A stretch of 13,079 nt of DNA from Candidatus Iainarchaeum sp. Lineage in GTDB: Archaea > Iainarchaeota > Iainarchaeia > Iainarchaeales > GCA-2688035. Location: positions 1 through 13,079 of the forward strand of contig JAPLVT010000064.1 of the NCBI GenBank assembly GCA_026396975.1, written 5' to 3'. Position 1 is the stretch's first letter, and each line of letters opens with the position of its first letter. The notes under the pieces were generated by a model, which had not been told where the DNA came from, ran no database searches, and saw only the letters and a list, made by a program, of their open reading frames with translations. Of this stretch, positions 4,694 to 11,027 are shown piece by piece. The position numbers and the translations under genes were made by a program.

Positions 4694-5002
4694 ATGAAAA
4701 GCAAAAACGCGCGGCAGGAAATCGCGCTTGAAAGGATATGGCGCCTGTTCGAGCTTGCGGAACAGGAATTTGAAAGCTGCCCAGAACGCAGCAAAAGATA
4801 CATAGAGCTGGCGCGCAGGATTGGAAGCAGGAACAAGGCGACTATTCCTGCTGAACTGAAAAAGCGCTACTGCAAAAAATGCGGCGCTTTTCTTGTTAAA
4901 GGAAAAAACGCGGAAATGCGTGAAGAGGAAAAATGGGTTGAGATAACCTGCAGGGAATGCGGTTTCAGGTTCAAGAAAAGGAAATCATTAAAAGTGGGTT
5001 AA
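4694..5002 (+). CDS. rnp4: RNase P protein subunit Rnp4 (Rpp21/Rpr2 family)
   Basis: This is a protein subunit of archaeal RNase P, which removes 5' leaders from precursor tRNAs. The product has 102 residues, the usual size. An N-terminal pair of basic helices (ERIWRLFELAEQEF and RYIELARRIGSRNK, about 13-48) is followed by a C-terminal zinc ribbon with Cys60, Cys63, Cys86 and Cys89 (YCKKCG and TCRECG), the layout of Rpp21. The motif YIELARRIG is typical of the family. A GAGG Shine-Dalgarno-like sequence about six bases before ATG 4694 supports the start. It sits at the head of the ribosomal gene cluster, close to an intron-bearing tRNA, fitting a role in RNA maturation. Confidence 0.9.
   Translation: MKSKNARQEIALERIWRLFELAEQEFESCPERSKRYIELARRIGSRNKATIPAELKKRYCKKCGAFLVKGKNAEMREEEKWVEITCRECGFRFKKRKSLKVG
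4986..4995 (+). promoter_or_regulatory. Possible internal TATA-like element
   Basis: CATTAAAAGT at the end of rnp4 lies about 30 bp before ATG 5024, which would give a nearly leaderless transcript for the unknown gene. The evidence is weak. Confidence 0.3.
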
Positions 5003-5023
5003 GCGGAATTATTAGTGGTCGGA

Positions 5024-5446
5024 ATGGAAAAAGTGCAGGTGAGTGCAAGGGGCCATATTTTCGAGATACAGATTACCAACGAGGGGATAGGGTTTTTTGA
5101 GGTAAAATCTCCGCAGGAATACATTCGGCTTGGGACAGCGGATTTCACGATTCCAAGGACTGGCGACATTCTTTCAATTCACGGTAGCTTTACCGTTGAC
5201 CCGAAGCGTTTCGGCTTGACTGAATCCGACACTTCCAGGGTGGAGAGAATACTTGTCGGGGAAGCCGAGAGGGCTATTTTCAGGAGGAACCCGAAAATCA
5301 GGCAGGTAATCGGGAATATCTTTGACGCGAGGAGAATGATTTCCATTGACGCCGCACGCCTTTTCAACCCAAAGAGGGGCAAGACCCAAGTTCCTGCGAG
5401 AATAAGATTCGGCGCTGGAAAGAGGCAGAGGAAGCGCCCCCGGTAA
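5024..5446 (+). CDS. Conserved-looking protein of unknown function between rnp4 and rps19e
   Basis: The product has 140 residues from ATG 5024; GTG 5015 would add three residues. I do not recognise the family. It starts with predicted beta strands (HIFEIQITNEGIGFFEV, then RLGTADFTI and GDILSIHGSF). Next comes a charged segment (DTSRVERILVGEAERAIFRRN), and it ends in a basic tail, GAGKRQRKRPR. No membrane segment or signal peptide is seen. The basic tail and its place inside a cluster of RNase P and ribosomal protein genes suggest an RNA- or ribosome-associated protein, which is inference from context. It follows rnp4 by 21 bp and precedes the structured rps19e leader. Confidence 0.65.
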   Translation: MEKVQVSARGHIFEIQITNEGIGFFEVKSPQEYIRLGTADFTIPRTGDILSIHGSFTVDPKRFGLTESDTSRVERILVGEAERAIFRRNPKIRQVIGNIFDARRMISIDAARLFNPKRGKTQVPARIRFGAGKRQRKRPR

Positions 5447-5448
5447 AG

Positions 5449-5459
5449 CTTTTTAAAGG
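5449..5459 (+). promoter_or_regulatory. TATA-like promoter for the rps19e leader
   Basis: CTTTTTAAAGG just after the preceding stop codon predicts a transcript start near 5480, about 90 nt before the rps19e start codon, just 5' of the first leader hairpin. Confidence 0.55.
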
Positions 5460-5480
5460 TTACTTGCAAGAAAATCCTGC

Positions 5481-5571
5481 ATAAGGCTTCTAATTCTCCG
5501 AATTAGGGGCTCGCCCCGCAAATATTGGGGCTAGAGCAAACGCACCGAAAGGTGTTTTTTGAGGTGAAAAA
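5481..5571 (+). promoter_or_regulatory. Structured 5' leader of rps19e with three hairpins
   Basis: Hairpin 1: CTAATTC (5490-5496) pairs perfectly with GAATTAG (5500-5506), extendable by further pairs down to about 5485/5511. Hairpin 2: GCTC-GCCCC (5509-5517) with GGGGC-TA-GAGC (5527-5537), nine pairs with a two-base bulge. Hairpin 3: CACC-GAAA-GGTG (5543-5554), a GNRA tetraloop followed directly by TTTTTT (5555-5560). The strong Shine-Dalgarno GAGGTG (5561-5566) follows. CCCC 5514-5517 could instead pair with GGGG 5506-5509, and CACC 5543-5546 could instead pair with GGTG inside the Shine-Dalgarno (5563-5566). The layout resembles a regulatory leader or attenuator; function is inferred. Confidence 0.5.
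5561..5566 (+). promoter_or_regulatory. Shine-Dalgarno deciding the TTG start of rps19e
   Basis: GAGGTG is five bases before TTG 5572. No ATG is available near the conserved N-terminus, and the GTG overlapping this site (5564) is out of frame. This site therefore selects the TTG. Confidence 0.7.
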
Positions 5572-6177
5572 TTGGCAGGAATCTTTGACGTGCCCGCAGG
5601 GCGGCTGATTGAAGAGGTAGCCGCAGACCTGAAAAAACAGGGAGTGCAGGCGCCCGGCTGGATGAAATACGTAAAGACAGGCATAAGCAAGGAAAGAGTC
5701 CCGAACAACAAGGACTGGTTCCATGTAAGGGCAGGCAGCATTCTTTACAGGGTGCTAAAGGACGGGCCTGTTGGAACAGAATCTTTGCGCACTTATTACG
5801 GCGGGAGAAAAAACAGGGGCACGAAAAAAGAGCATTTTTACAAGGCAAGCGGAAAAATAATCAGGGTCTGCCTGCAGGCATTGGAAAAGCAGGGCTGGAT
5901 AAAAAAAGACAAAAAAGGCAGGGCGCTTACCCCGAAAGGTCAGAGCTATCTTTTAAAGAAAGCGAAAGAGGTCTCAGTTCTGATTGAAGAGGACGAAAAG
6001 AAAGGGGCTATTGCGAAAGAGGAGAAAAAGCTGAGAATGCTTGCTGCCGAAGAGGAAGCAGCGCACAAAGCGGGGGATGAACTGCGCAGAATGGAGGCCG
6101 CACAGAAAGGAAAGGGAAAAGAGAAAGGCAGGGAAAAGCCCGAGAAAAAGGAAAAGCAGGAGGAAACAGCGGCATAA
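5572..6177 (+). CDS. rps19e: Ribosomal protein S19e with a long charged tail
   Basis: S19e is a small-subunit ribosomal protein of archaea and eukaryotes, needed for late 30S/40S maturation. The product has 201 residues from TTG 5572. The family core spans about 1-134: FDVPAGRLI near the N-terminus, DWFHVRAGSILYR (48-60), the YYGGRKNRG loop (75-83) and LTPKGQSYLL (119-128). Typical archaeal members are about 150 residues. This one adds roughly 65 residues rich in Lys, Glu and Ala (135-201), probably helical then disordered. It has its own promoter and a structured leader, and is followed by a very stable hairpin at 6182-6208 that separates it from the PDCD5-family gene. Confidence 0.95.
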   Translation: MAGIFDVPAGRLIEEVAADLKKQGVQAPGWMKYVKTGISKERVPNNKDWFHVRAGSILYRVLKDGPVGTESLRTYYGGRKNRGTKKEHFYKASGKIIRVCLQALEKQGWIKKDKKGRALTPKGQSYLLKKAKEVSVLIEEDEKKGAIAKEEKKLRMLAAEEEAAHKAGDELRRMEAAQKGKGKEKGREKPEKKEKQEETAA

Positions 6178-6181
6178 CGAC

Positions 6182-6208
6182 TGTGCGAACGCGGCGCGCG
6201 TGCGCACA
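6182..6208 (+). terminator. Stable GC hairpin after rps19e
   Basis: TGTGCG (6182-6187) pairs with CGCACA (6203-6208) and ACGCG (6189-6193) with CGCGT (6197-6201), interrupted by one A/G mismatch and closed by a GCG loop. It starts five bases after the stop. There is no T tract, so it may protect a message end or pause polymerase rather than terminate as a bacterial terminator would. Confidence 0.5.
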
Positions 6209-6240
6209 ATATTATACACGTATGTGTGGGGTGGGTGGGG

Positions 6241-6249
6241 GATAAAAGG
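6241..6249 (+). promoter_or_regulatory. TATA-like box for the PDCD5-rpl39e-rpl31e-eif6 unit
   Basis: GATAAAAGG follows a G-rich tract (6228-6241). It predicts a transcript start near 6271 and a short leader carrying GGAG (6272-6275) before ATG 6288. A second A/T element, ATATTATAC (6209-6217), lies upstream. Confidence 0.45.
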
Positions 6250-6287
6250 CAGCAGCACCTAGGAATTGCTTGGAGCGTAATTTTTGA

Positions 6288-6593
6288 ATGGAAGCCGATG
6301 AAATTAGGGGTAAAAAGGAGGAAGAGCTGAGAAACCAGTTGCAGGAAAGGCAGCAGCAGGCGGAAGCGGAAATGCAGTTGAGCTCTCTGCTGCGCAGCCT
6401 TCTGAGCGACGAGGCACGGACAAGGCTCAGCAACATAAAGCTCGTGAACAGGGAGTTGTACCTGCAGGCGGCACAGGCGATTGTTTATTTTTACAAGGCC
6501 GGGCAGCTCAAGGAAAAATTAAGCGAACAGCAGTTATTGCAGTTGCTGGAAAAAATGGGTGGAAAAAAAGAAATAAAAATAAGGAGAAAATAA
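6288..6593 (+). CDS. PDCD5/TFAR19 family DNA-binding protein
   Basis: The product has 101 residues and is the archaeal homologue of the eukaryotic PDCD5 protein. Members form a compact triple-helix bundle and bind DNA; their role in archaea is not settled. The N-terminal helix is highly charged (EIRGKKEEELRNQLQERQQQ, 5-24). The core includes LLRSLLSDEARTRLSNIKLV (34-53), which matches the family's conserved Leu-(S/T)-x-x-A-R-x-R-L segment, and AQAIVYFYKAGQLKEKLSEQ (62-81). The C-terminus is basic (KKEIKIRRK). The ATG at 6288 has a GGAG about a dozen bases upstream. Its position between rps19e and rpl39e matches the conserved archaeal order, so the assignment is strong. Confidence 0.92.
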   Translation: MEADEIRGKKEEELRNQLQERQQQAEAEMQLSSLLRSLLSDEARTRLSNIKLVNRELYLQAAQAIVYFYKAGQLKEKLSEQQLLQLLEKMGGKKEIKIRRK

Positions 6594-6612
6594 TCCTAAC
6601 AAGGCTGTTTTT

Positions 6613-6834
6613 ATGGCAAGGCACAAGGACGAGGAATTCAAGCGCTTCCTGATAAGCGAAAGGAAACGCGTAGGCCCTGGAATGACAAACGCGCCGGTGT
6701 GGGTTCTGCAGAAAGCGGGCAGGCGGATATGGAACCCGAAAGCCAAGAGAAGCTGGAAAGAAGCAGACTTCGGCGACGCCTACAGGAAGAGAAAGCGGCG
6801 GGAAAGGGCGCACAAGAGAAGGCAAAAGGACTGA
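6613..6834 (+). CDS. rpl39e: Ribosomal protein L39e, divergent
   Basis: L39e is a small, very basic 50S protein that lines the peptide exit tunnel. The product has 73 residues, whereas most archaeal L39e are about 50. The family signature is visible as NAPVWVLQKAGRRIWNPKAK (26-45): PVWV, then K, then R, then P-K. The usual W-R-R near the end is replaced by SWKEADFGDAY, followed by a basic tail (RKRKRRERAHKRRQ). Two extensions, an acidic-basic N-terminus and this tail, account for the extra length. It starts 19 bp after the PDCD5-family gene. Its TGA stop is directly followed, in the same frame, by the rpl31e frame. Confidence 0.82.
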   Translation: MARHKDEEFKRFLISERKRVGPGMTNAPVWVLQKAGRRIWNPKAKRSWKEADFGDAYRKRKRRERAHKRRQKD

Positions 6835-6852
6835 ATGCCGGGGCGGATGATC

Positions 6853-7308
6853 ATGGCTGAAAAGGAAAAAAAAGAGCGCAAGGAAAATGAAGAAAAAGCC
6901 GAGGAAAAAAAATTCACTGTCGGATTGCAGAAAGTGTACGGGTTCGCGGAGCCGCGCAGGATGAAAAAGGCGCGCACGCTGCTGCAGCGGTTTGCCTTCA
7001 AGCACTGCAGGGTCAGTGCAGAAAATGTTTTCTTCAGCAACGGCTTGAACCAGGCCTTGTGGGCCCACGGCAGGGAGCACCCGCCGAGAAAAATATCAGT
7101 TAAAATATTGCTGAAGGGTGGAAAAGCGCGCGTTTTCCTGGAGGGCGAAAAAATAGAGCTGCCTGAAAAGGAAAAGAAAGAGCGCGGGAAGGAAGAGAAG
7201 AAAACAGAGGAACAGATTCAGGCGAAAGAGGAAGCCGAGAAAAAGCTCGAGGAAAAGAAACTCGCCGAAAAGGCTGCAGAGGCAGCCGCAATGAAACGCG
7301 GAAAGTGA
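6853..7308 (+). CDS. rpl31e: Ribosomal protein L31e with charged extensions
   Basis: L31e is a 50S protein located near the tunnel exit. The product has 151 residues from ATG 6853; ATGs at 6835 and 6847 in the same frame are possible starts. The L31e core is about residues 19-97. RRMKKARTLLQRFAFKH (35-51) matches the family's RA-x-x-A helix, and GLNQALWAHGREHPPRK (64-80) matches N-x-x-(I/L)-W-x-x-G-x-x-x-P-P-R. Normal members are 80-100 residues. This one has a Lys/Glu-rich start and a 54-residue Lys/Glu/Ala-rich tail, much like the tail on S19e here. The stop overlaps a possible GTG start of eif6 (GTGA). Confidence 0.9.
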   Translation: MAEKEKKERKENEEKAEEKKFTVGLQKVYGFAEPRRMKKARTLLQRFAFKHCRVSAENVFFSNGLNQALWAHGREHPPRKISVKILLKGGKARVFLEGEKIELPEKEKKERGKEEKKTEEQIQAKEEAEKKLEEKKLAEKAAEAAAMKRGK

Positions 7309-7316
7309 ACTGCCCC

Positions 7317-7979
7317 ATGAACATCGGGTTGGGCAAAATAAGGGAAAGCCCTTTCGTCGGGGTCTTCGCAATCGCGACAGAAAAACACTGCTTTGTGCCG
7401 TACTGCACCGCAAAAAAAGAGGAAAAGCAGCTGCTTGACCTGTTCGACGTGGAAATAATAAGGACAGCGATCGCTGACACAAGCCTCATCGGAGTGCTCG
7501 CGGCGGCAAACAGCAGGGGAATGGTCGTGGGCGACATAACCAGCGAAAAAGAGGTCCTGCGCCTGCAGCAAGCCGGCTTAAGAATAAAAACAATTAGCAA
7601 CATTACTGCAATAGGAAACCTGCTGAGGGCAAACGACACAAAAGGCGCCTGCAGCGCGCTGCTGAACACAGCGCAGAGGAAGGAAATAGAAAAAGCGCTC
7701 GGGGTAGAGATTATAACAGCGAAAATCGCTGGCAGCGACCTTGTCGGCGCGGGAATGGTCGCGACAAACAAGGGAATGGTGGTAAACAAAATGGCGAGCC
7801 GGGAAGAGATTCAGGCGCTGCGGAAGCACTTCGGCTTCGGGGGCGCGCTTGCGACCGCCAACAGCGGCGATTTGTTCATAGGAAACAGCCTTATTGCAAA
7901 CAGCAGCGCGGCACTGGCGGGAGCCAACACAACAGGCTTCGAGACAGCGCGGCTGGACGAAGGATTGGGCGGGGAGTGA
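7317..7979 (+). CDS. eif6: Translation initiation factor aIF6
   Basis: aIF6 binds the large ribosomal subunit and blocks premature joining to the small subunit. The product has 220 residues, the normal length. The family's fivefold pseudo-repeat is visible: SPFVGVFAIATEKHCFVPY at the start, then repeated units with hydrophobic-G-x-L/M-A-A-N, such as LIGVLAAANSRGMVV, AIGNLLRAND, LVGAGMVATNKGMVV and GGALATANSGDLFIGNSL. These form the five-bladed ring. I chose ATG 7317 because it begins the first repeat directly; a GTG at 7305 overlapping the rpl31e stop would add four residues. The TGA stop overlaps GTG 7976 in the next frame, showing tight translational packing with rpl18a. Confidence 0.95.
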   Translation: MNIGLGKIRESPFVGVFAIATEKHCFVPYCTAKKEEKQLLDLFDVEIIRTAIADTSLIGVLAAANSRGMVVGDITSEKEVLRLQQAGLRIKTISNITAIGNLLRANDTKGACSALLNTAQRKEIEKALGVEIITAKIAGSDLVGAGMVATNKGMVVNKMASREEIQALRKHFGFGGALATANSGDLFIGNSLIANSSAALAGANTTGFETARLDEGLGGE

Positions 7980-7984
7980 AAAAA

Positions 7985-8173
7985 ATGGCCGGAGAAAAAA
8001 ACTTTTTGGTTGAAGGCGAAATAGAAGCGAGGGGCGTGAAAAAAAAGTTCAGCAAAAAAATAAAGGCGCAAACCCCTGCTTTCGCGGCAGAAAAAGCCAT
8101 GTGCCTGTTCGGAAGCAAAAACAGGGTGAAAAGAAACAAGATTCTTATCAGGGAAATAAAAGAGGAGAAATGA
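7985..8173 (+). CDS. rpl18a: Ribosomal protein LX (L18a/L20A family)
   Basis: LX is a small archaeal 50S protein related to part of eukaryotic L18a. The product has 62 residues from ATG 7985. Typical features are the opening strand FLVEGEIEARG (7-17), KKFSKKIKAQTPAFAAEKA (20-38), and LFGSKNRVKRNKILIREI (41-58), which matches the family's GS-(K/R)-N-x-V-K-R-x-x-I ending. A GGAG at 7973-7976 about eight bases upstream favours this ATG over the GTG at 7976 that overlaps the aIF6 stop. It sits between eif6 and prefoldin alpha as in many archaea. Its TGA is three bases from the prefoldin ATG, in the same frame. Confidence 0.92.
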   Translation: MAGEKNFLVEGEIEARGVKKKFSKKIKAQTPAFAAEKAMCLFGSKNRVKRNKILIREIKEEK

Positions 8174-8176
8174 ATT

Positions 8177-8665
8177 ATGGCCGAAGAAAAAACAGTCAGG
8201 CTTACAGGCGAGCAATTGCTCAACGCGTACAGGAACGAGCAGGCAAGGGTGGAGATGCTGCAAAAGCGCGAGCAAAGCGTGCAGCAGCTGCTGGCGGAGT
8301 TTGCTGCAGCCATAGACGCGCTAAAGGAAATAGGGGGAATAGGCGCTGAAAACAGCGTTCTTGTGCCGCTGGGCGCAGGAGTATACGCCGAAGCGAGAAT
8401 CGCCGACACGAAAAAAGTCAAAAGCAGCCTTGCTGGCAGCGTCCTTCTGGACAAAAGCGCGAAAGAAACACTGCAGCAGCTTGAAGAGCAGAGGAAAAAC
8501 GTTGAACAGGAGTCCGGAAAGCTTGTGCAGGAAATGCGGCGCACAGTCCAGAACCTCAAAAACCTCGGGGCGATACTTGACGAGGCCACAAAAAGATCCA
8601 ATGAGATGAGGAAAGGCGCCGGCACGCAGGGGCAGGGCGCAAGCGAACCTAGCGGCGTGAGCTGA
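8177..8665 (+). CDS. pfdA: Prefoldin alpha subunit
   Basis: Prefoldin is a jellyfish-shaped hexamer of two alpha and four beta subunits that holds unfolded proteins and passes them to the thermosome. The product has 162 residues. It has the family plan: an N-terminal coiled coil (about 10-52), a middle region of beta hairpins (58-93, with NSVLVPLGAGVYAEARI and SSLAGSVLLDKS), and a C-terminal coiled coil (94-145, QLEEQRKNVEQE and on). The phrase VLVPLGAGVYAEA matches the alpha-type double hairpin. The last 15 or so residues are Gly/Ser-rich and extra. The stop is one base before the ftsY start, so they are likely cotranslated. Confidence 0.93.
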   Translation: MAEEKTVRLTGEQLLNAYRNEQARVEMLQKREQSVQQLLAEFAAAIDALKEIGGIGAENSVLVPLGAGVYAEARIADTKKVKSSLAGSVLLDKSAKETLQQLEEQRKNVEQESGKLVQEMRRTVQNLKNLGAILDEATKRSNEMRKGAGTQGQGASEPSGVS

Positions 8666-8666
8666 A

Positions 8667-9953
8667 TTGTTTGACCTTTTAAAAAAGAAGATCAACGCAT
8701 TTGCACAGCAGGTAAAGGAAAAAGTGCAGGGAAAGACGCAGGCCAAGCAGCCTGCAGGGCCAAAACCGAAGGAAAAGCCCGCTGAAAAAAAAGCGGGAAA
8801 AGAAAAAAAATTGAAAACTGTTCCTGAAAAAGCGGGAAAAAAGGCGGAAGCAACACCGGTTGCTGTTGCCGAAGAGAAGCGGGAGCAAGCTATTTCTGCA
8901 GAGAAAGAAATAATTGAAGAACAGCCCCTGGCACAAGAGCCGGAAGAGCCCGAATATGCGCGGCCTGAACCCGAGGAAGTTGCCCGGCCAGTGCCGGAGA
9001 AAGCGGAGACAGCCGCGCCCTTTGAAGCGCCGCAGGCTGTTGCCGAAGAGAAGCGCGCATTAAAGCCGAAAATTTCAATCAGTGGAAAAATAAAAGCCGC
9101 AATCACCGGCGAGGTTGCACTAGAAGAAAAAGACATCGTGGGGCTGCTCTGGCAGCTCGAACTATCTTTGCTTGAAGCCGATGTAGAGCAGACAACAGCC
9201 GAAGAGATCGCGAAAAGCATGAAAGAAAGGCTCGCGGGAAAAAAGATTCCGCGCAACGCCGATATCGGCGAGGCAGTGAAAAAAGAAATCGGCGAAACCC
9301 TGCTTGGAATCATGCGGACACAGCAGATTGACCTGCTCGCCGCAGTGAAGGCGAAAAAAGAAAAGCCTTTCAAAATACTTTTTTTGGGGCCGAACGGCGC
9401 GGGAAAAACAACCACAATGGCAAAGCTTGCGTTCCTTCTGCAAAACAACGGGATGCGGGTGATTTTCGCCGCGGGCGACACTTTCAGGGCGGCGAGCATA
9501 GAGCAGCTTGAAAAGCACGCCGAACGGCTCGGGGTGCGCGTGGTAAAGCACCAGTACGGCGCTGACCCTGCGGCAGTCGCATTCGACGCGGTAAAAGCCG
9601 CAAAGAGCAAGGGAATTGAATGCGTCCTTATCGACAGCGCTGGCAGGCAGGAAACAAACAAGAACCTCATGAACGAGCTGCAGAAAATAGTGCGGGTGGC
9701 GCAGCCCGACCTCAAGGTTTATGTCGCGGAAGCGTTCACCGGGCAGGCGCTGCTGCAGCAGGCGAAAGAATACGACAAAATGGTCGGCATCGACGCCTTC
9801 ATACTGACAAAAATAGACTGCGACAGCAAGGGCGGCACAACCATATCATTGCTTTTCAAGCTGAACAAGCCAGTGCTCTTCGTCGGAACAGGGCAAGAAT
9901 ACAATGACCTTCAGCGCTTCGACCCGCAATTTGTGCTCGGCAGGATACTGTAA
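8667..9953 (+). CDS. ftsY: Signal recognition particle receptor FtsY
   Basis: FtsY is the SRP receptor GTPase, guiding ribosomes that make membrane and secreted proteins to the membrane translocon. The product has 428 residues from TTG 8667. Residues 1-12 (MFDLLKKKINAF) are amphipathic and could touch the membrane. Residues 15-130 are low-complexity Lys/Glu/Pro/Ala. The N domain is about 135-230 and the G domain about 235-428. Motifs: G1 GPNGAGKTTT (241-250), DTFRAASIEQL (271-281), G3 DSAGRQ (323-328), G4 TKID (381-384), and the closing FVGTGQEYNDLQRFDP (405-420). The last is the receptor form; no M domain follows, so this is not Srp54. It ends the long rightward cluster. Confidence 0.96.
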   Translation: MFDLLKKKINAFAQQVKEKVQGKTQAKQPAGPKPKEKPAEKKAGKEKKLKTVPEKAGKKAEATPVAVAEEKREQAISAEKEIIEEQPLAQEPEEPEYARPEPEEVARPVPEKAETAAPFEAPQAVAEEKRALKPKISISGKIKAAITGEVALEEKDIVGLLWQLELSLLEADVEQTTAEEIAKSMKERLAGKKIPRNADIGEAVKKEIGETLLGIMRTQQIDLLAAVKAKKEKPFKILFLGPNGAGKTTTMAKLAFLLQNNGMRVIFAAGDTFRAASIEQLEKHAERLGVRVVKHQYGADPAAVAFDAVKAAKSKGIECVLIDSAGRQETNKNLMNELQKIVRVAQPDLKVYVAEAFTGQALLQQAKEYDKMVGIDAFILTKIDCDSKGGTTISLLFKLNKPVLFVGTGQEYNDLQRFDPQFVLGRIL

Positions 9954-10070
9954 GTCCCTCCCCCAGTTTGTAACCCTACCCTCAATATTGTCATCTTAAC
10001 CTTCTATGCCGATAATCTGGAGCGCCAATCCTTCTATAAAGGTCGGAAACTTTGACGAAGTTCAGGCGTC
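9954..10070. other. Convergent intergenic region between ftsY and htpX
   Basis: These 117 bp separate two converging genes. A short hairpin (AACTT 10048-10052 with AAGTT 10058-10062) could mark transcript ends. A TATA-like CTATAAAGG at 10034-10042 points rightward into the htpX 3' end and has no gene after it on that strand. No coding frame is convincing here. Confidence 0.4.
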
Positions 10071-10967
10071 TTACATTGAAAGTAATTTTTGAATGCGACT
10101 CTCAATCGGCGGGTGCGTGTCGAAAAGGCTCTGCATCCACAGTTTTTGCCCTTTCAGCGGGTTAGCGATGTACAGGTGCGCTGTCGCCTTGTTCGCGGCT
10201 TCAAGCGGCTCCTTGTCGTCAGCGATTTTCCGCAGCGCGGAAGCAAGGCCCGGGGGATAGCGGGTGAGTTCCGCGCCGGAAGCGTCAGCAAGATACTCCC
10301 TCTTCCTGCTGATCGCGAAATTGATTATCTGGGCGATGATTGGGGTAAGGATTGCGAGGATTACGCCGACCACTATTGCGATGATAAATATCGCGCCGCC
10401 CTTTCCCTCCCTGCTGTTTCCGCCACTGCCGCCGTAGAGAAACATTCTTAGTATCAGGTCGCTCAAAAGCACCGTAAGGCCGACAAGAATAGCAGCCATT
10501 GTCATTACCTTTATGTCCTGGTTTCGGATATGCGACATCTCGTGCCCAACAACGCCGGTAAGCTCTTCCCTGCTTAGCCTATCGACAGCCCCAGTGGTGA
10601 CGCAGATAATGCTGTGCTTTGGGTCCCTGCCTGTCGCAAAAGCATTGATTGCGCTGTCCTCTATCACATAAACACGCGGCTTGGGGATGCCTGCCGCGAT
10701 TGACATCTCGTCCACAATGTTGTACAGTTGCCTGAACTTGCTTTCATTGGCAGGCTTTGCACCGCTGACAGCAGTGACAATGCTGTCGCTGCGGTAGTAA
10801 GAAATCAGGATATAAATTATTGCGATTACCCCGAAAAGCGGCACGAAAAAAAGGTTTTCCATGACAATTGAGATAACTGTGCCGAGGGCAACAATAATGA
10901 AAAAGAAAATTACAAACAGGAGCCAAGTCATTCTCCTGTTTGCGCTGATCTCCTCGTAGAAAGACAA
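10071..10967 (-). CDS. htpX: HtpX-type membrane zinc metalloprotease (M48 family)
   Basis: This membrane protease degrades misfolded membrane proteins. The product has 298 residues from TTG 10967. Two N-terminal membrane helices (about 14-35 and 38-57) precede the catalytic domain. The zinc site is HEMSH (142-146), with the third ligand Glu224 in KREYLADASGAELT. Two further hydrophobic segments (about 155-176 and 193-214) lie between them, as in HtpX. NAFATGRDPKHSIICVTTGA (108-127) is the typical strand before the active-site helix. The start is uncertain: GTG 10979 is possible, and ATG 10931 would fit the TATA-like box at 10981-10988. I chose TTG because it gives the family's usual F-x-E-x-I-x-x-N-(K/R)-R opening. 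It follows lemA. Confidence 0.93.
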   Translation of the reverse strand: MSFYEEISANRRMTWLLFVIFFFIIVALGTVISIVMENLFFVPLFGVIAIIYILISYYRSDSIVTAVSGAKPANESKFRQLYNIVDEMSIAAGIPKPRVYVIEDSAINAFATGRDPKHSIICVTTGAVDRLSREELTGVVGHEMSHIRNQDIKVMTMAAILVGLTVLLSDLILRMFLYGGSGGNSREGKGGAIFIIAIVVGVILAILTPIIAQIINFAISRKREYLADASGAELTRYPPGLASALRKIADDKEPLEAANKATAHLYIANPLKGQKLWMQSLFDTHPPIESRIQKLLSM

Positions 10968-10980
10968 AGGAAAAAACACC

Positions 10981-10989
10981 CTTTTATAG
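10981..10989 (-). promoter_or_regulatory. TATA-like box before htpX
   Basis: TATAAAAG on the minus strand (10988-10981) is nearly perfect, but it is only a few bases from GTG 10979 and predicts a start near 10958, inside the open frame. Either translation begins downstream, or the element is unused and htpX is read from the lemA transcript. Confidence 0.45.
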
Positions 10990-11027
10990 CGTAACGCGCT
11001 GTTCTCCCGCAGAAAGCCAAATGCGGT

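Noticed and set aside
8321..9715. A 464-codon open frame on the minus strand opposite prefoldin alpha and ftsY
   Set aside because: The product is a Ser/Ala/Phe/Cys-rich string typical of the reverse of Lys/Glu-rich coding DNA. The opposite strand encodes two clear conserved proteins.
10034..10451. A plus-strand gene driven by the TATA-like CTATAAAGG at 10034
   Set aside because: The only frame downstream is antisense to the catalytic domain of htpX and shows no protein features. A noncoding antisense transcript cannot be excluded.
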